A DNA stretch of 64,000 nucleotides from Pedobacter sp. AJM (GTDB lineage: Bacteria > Bacteroidota > Bacteroidia > Sphingobacteriales > Sphingobacteriaceae): NCBI RefSeq assembly GCF_002197755.1, contig NZ_NHOT01000017.1, forward strand, positions 31,712 through 95,711, given 5' to 3'. The first letter of the stretch is position 1, and the number at the start of each line of letters is the position of its first letter. The notes under the pieces were generated by a model that worked only from the letters and a program-made list of their open reading frames with translations, did not search any database and had not been told where the DNA came from. Position numbers and translations under genes: made by a program. Of the stretch, positions 62,934 through 64,000 are shown piece after piece.

Positions 62934-64000
62934 CTATTTTATCGCGTTTTCAATTTTAATAACGTAATCATCATATTCGGAAACTATATCGGGAGAATGG
63001 GTTGCAAAAATGATCTGAGAATTTGGATTTATGTTTTTTAAGCTATTTACTAACTTTTCTTGCCATTCTATATGCAATGATAATTCTGGTTCATCCGCAA
63101 TATATATATGTACATCCTCTTCTTGAAGCAAACTCTGTCCTAAAATAATAAGTAGTTGCTTTTCCCCTGAGCTTAAGTTTGTCAAAGGAAATATTTTCCC
63201 ACTTTGAGTCTTTACTGTTAATTCGTTCCGCTCATTAATGAAGATTACTTTTCTCTGTAATAGGTTATTTATTACGTCAATAAAAGTCTCCTTTGTTTTG
63301 TAGATACTTGTTTGTTTTTGAACAATTTTATTCCACTCTTCAACAGCAGAATGTATTCTAACTGTACCCAGAAGGAAGGAAAAATCCTTTAAATCTAATC
63401 CGACTCTAGATTTGAATTTTTCTACCGATGTTTTATATTCTATAAAGTAATTATCTAATTTGGACGAGTAGCTCTTTGAACTAACTTTGAAGTAATCAAA
63501 AATTGATGTTAAAGATTTTTTCTCTTTATCAGGGTCGATAATATCATCTTGTAAAATATTGTCATAATGTGAGCTATCTATTAAGGATTCGAAAATATAC
63601 TTTTGGAACTTTTCAGTCTCAATTGCATAACTTCGGTTTAATTGAGAAAAGTATTTAACTAAATCTATCTGGAGCTCTTCAATTTTTTGATCTATTGTCG
63701 ATTCATAACTTTTATCCTCCCGTCTTTTTTTAGCGGACATACGATGAATTGATAGCCAACTAACGTTTACTAGTTTTTCCAATTCAAGACCGATATCATT
63801 TGAATATCTATTTTGATCAAATAAACTTCTACTAATAAGAAAATCTTTTTGATATCTATAGAAATTATCTTCTTCAAGGTCCTCTAAATTAAAATTTTTA
63901 AACTTTGATGATTCATAGCTTTTGAGTGAAAACTCTATTTTTGGGTAGGGCGAGAAATCTCGTTCTATTTTCTCAACTTTTATTATAGCGTTTTCAAGCT
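62934..64000 (-). CDS. ABC-type AAA ATPase (AriA-like), 5' end beyond the window
   Basis: The frame is open to the window end, so at least 355 C-terminal residues are present; a TTG at 63782 is only an internal codon. The insertion/coiled-coil region (DQKIEELQIDLVKYFSQLNR, SKLDNYFIEYKTSVEKFKSR) precedes the nucleotide-binding part: signature FPLTNLSSGEKQLLIILGQS, Walker B VHIYIADEPELSLHIEWQ and the switch His in IIFATHSPDIVSEYDDYV. This is the AAA_15/AAA_21 (OLD/RecF-like) type. The Walker A would be outside the window. Coupled to the DUF4435 gene, it should be the sensor/ATPase half of a PARIS-like defence unit. Confidence 0.85.
   Translation of the reverse strand, partial: LENAIIKVEKIERDFSPYPKIEFSLKSYESSKFKNFNLEDLEEDNFYRYQKDFLISRSLFDQNRYSNDIGLELEKLVNVSWLSIHRMSAKKRREDKSYESTIDQKIEELQIDLVKYFSQLNRSYAIETEKFQKYIFESLIDSSHYDNILQDDIIDPDKEKKSLTSIFDYFKVSSKSYSSKLDNYFIEYKTSVEKFKSRVGLDLKDFSFLLGTVRIHSAVEEWNKIVQKQTSIYKTKETFIDVINNLLQRKVIFINERNELTVKTQSGKIFPLTNLSSGEKQLLIILGQSLLQEEDVHIYIADEPELSLHIEWQEKLVNSLKNINPNSQIIFATHSPDIVSEYDDYVIKIENAIK

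Overview
The window reads as chromosomal DNA of a Bacteroidota bacterium, most likely a Sphingobacteriaceae member close to Pedobacter. Evidence: three TonB-dependent outer-membrane systems (two of them SusC/SusD pairs with an ECF sigma/FecR switch and an STN domain), a GG-leader RiPP cluster of the grasp-with-spasm type, a split DsbD, a LytTR two-component system and a TAnnTTTG-type promoter. No rRNA, tRNA or CRISPR array was seen. Identifications rest on recognising protein motifs by eye, not on database searches.

Layout. 1-2.5 kb: 3' part of a proline aminopeptidase, a frameshifted ldhA and a gene remnant. 2.5-12.8 kb: a RiPP island, with a LytS/LytTR two-component system divergent from an outer-membrane barrel gene, then six small double-glycine precursor genes, an ATP-grasp ligase, a coupled 79-aa protein, a SPASM-maturase homologue that has lost its cluster cysteines, and a C39-peptidase ABC exporter. 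The island lies between two ~170-bp direct repeats (2161-2329 and 13067-13236). 13.7-24.4 kb: a polysaccharide utilisation locus (ECF sigma, FecR, SusC, SusD, IPT/TIG surface glycan-binding lipoprotein, CBM-like protein, GH9 endoglucanase), probably for a beta-1,4-glucan. 24.4-29.4 kb: repeats, a DsbD membrane protein with its separate N-terminal domain protein, cysteine synthase, and a decayed Lrp/AsnC regulator.

29.4-43.8 kb (minus strand): a second sigma/FecR/SusC/SusD unit continuing into a TlpA-like thioredoxin and two tandem M16 peptidases, suggesting peptide capture and processing. 44.1-48.7 kb: a small exported Cys-rich protein, a siderophore-type TonB receptor and two exported DJ-1/PfpI proteins, one fused to a YHS metal-binding domain; this looks like an uncharacterised metal/metallophore locus. 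49.5-51.1 kb: LysE-type exporter divergent from a LysR regulator. 51.6-58.3 kb: AraC regulator and an RND efflux operon. 58.6-59.5 kb: a DHFR-like gene and a divergent HxlR regulator, both broken. 59.5-61.2 kb: a TTACCC-headed tandem repeat and a ChbG/YdjC-like deacetylase. 61.4-64 kb: a truncated RadC-like gene and an AT-rich AAA-ATPase + DUF4435 (TOPRIM-like) pair resembling the PARIS anti-phage system, cut by the window end.

The most promising less-described systems are the RiPP island with its cysteine-stripped SPASM partner, the DJ-1/YHS/TonB metal locus, and the PARIS-like pair. At least five genes are visibly decayed (ldhA, asnC-like, DHFR-like, hxlR-like, radC-like).
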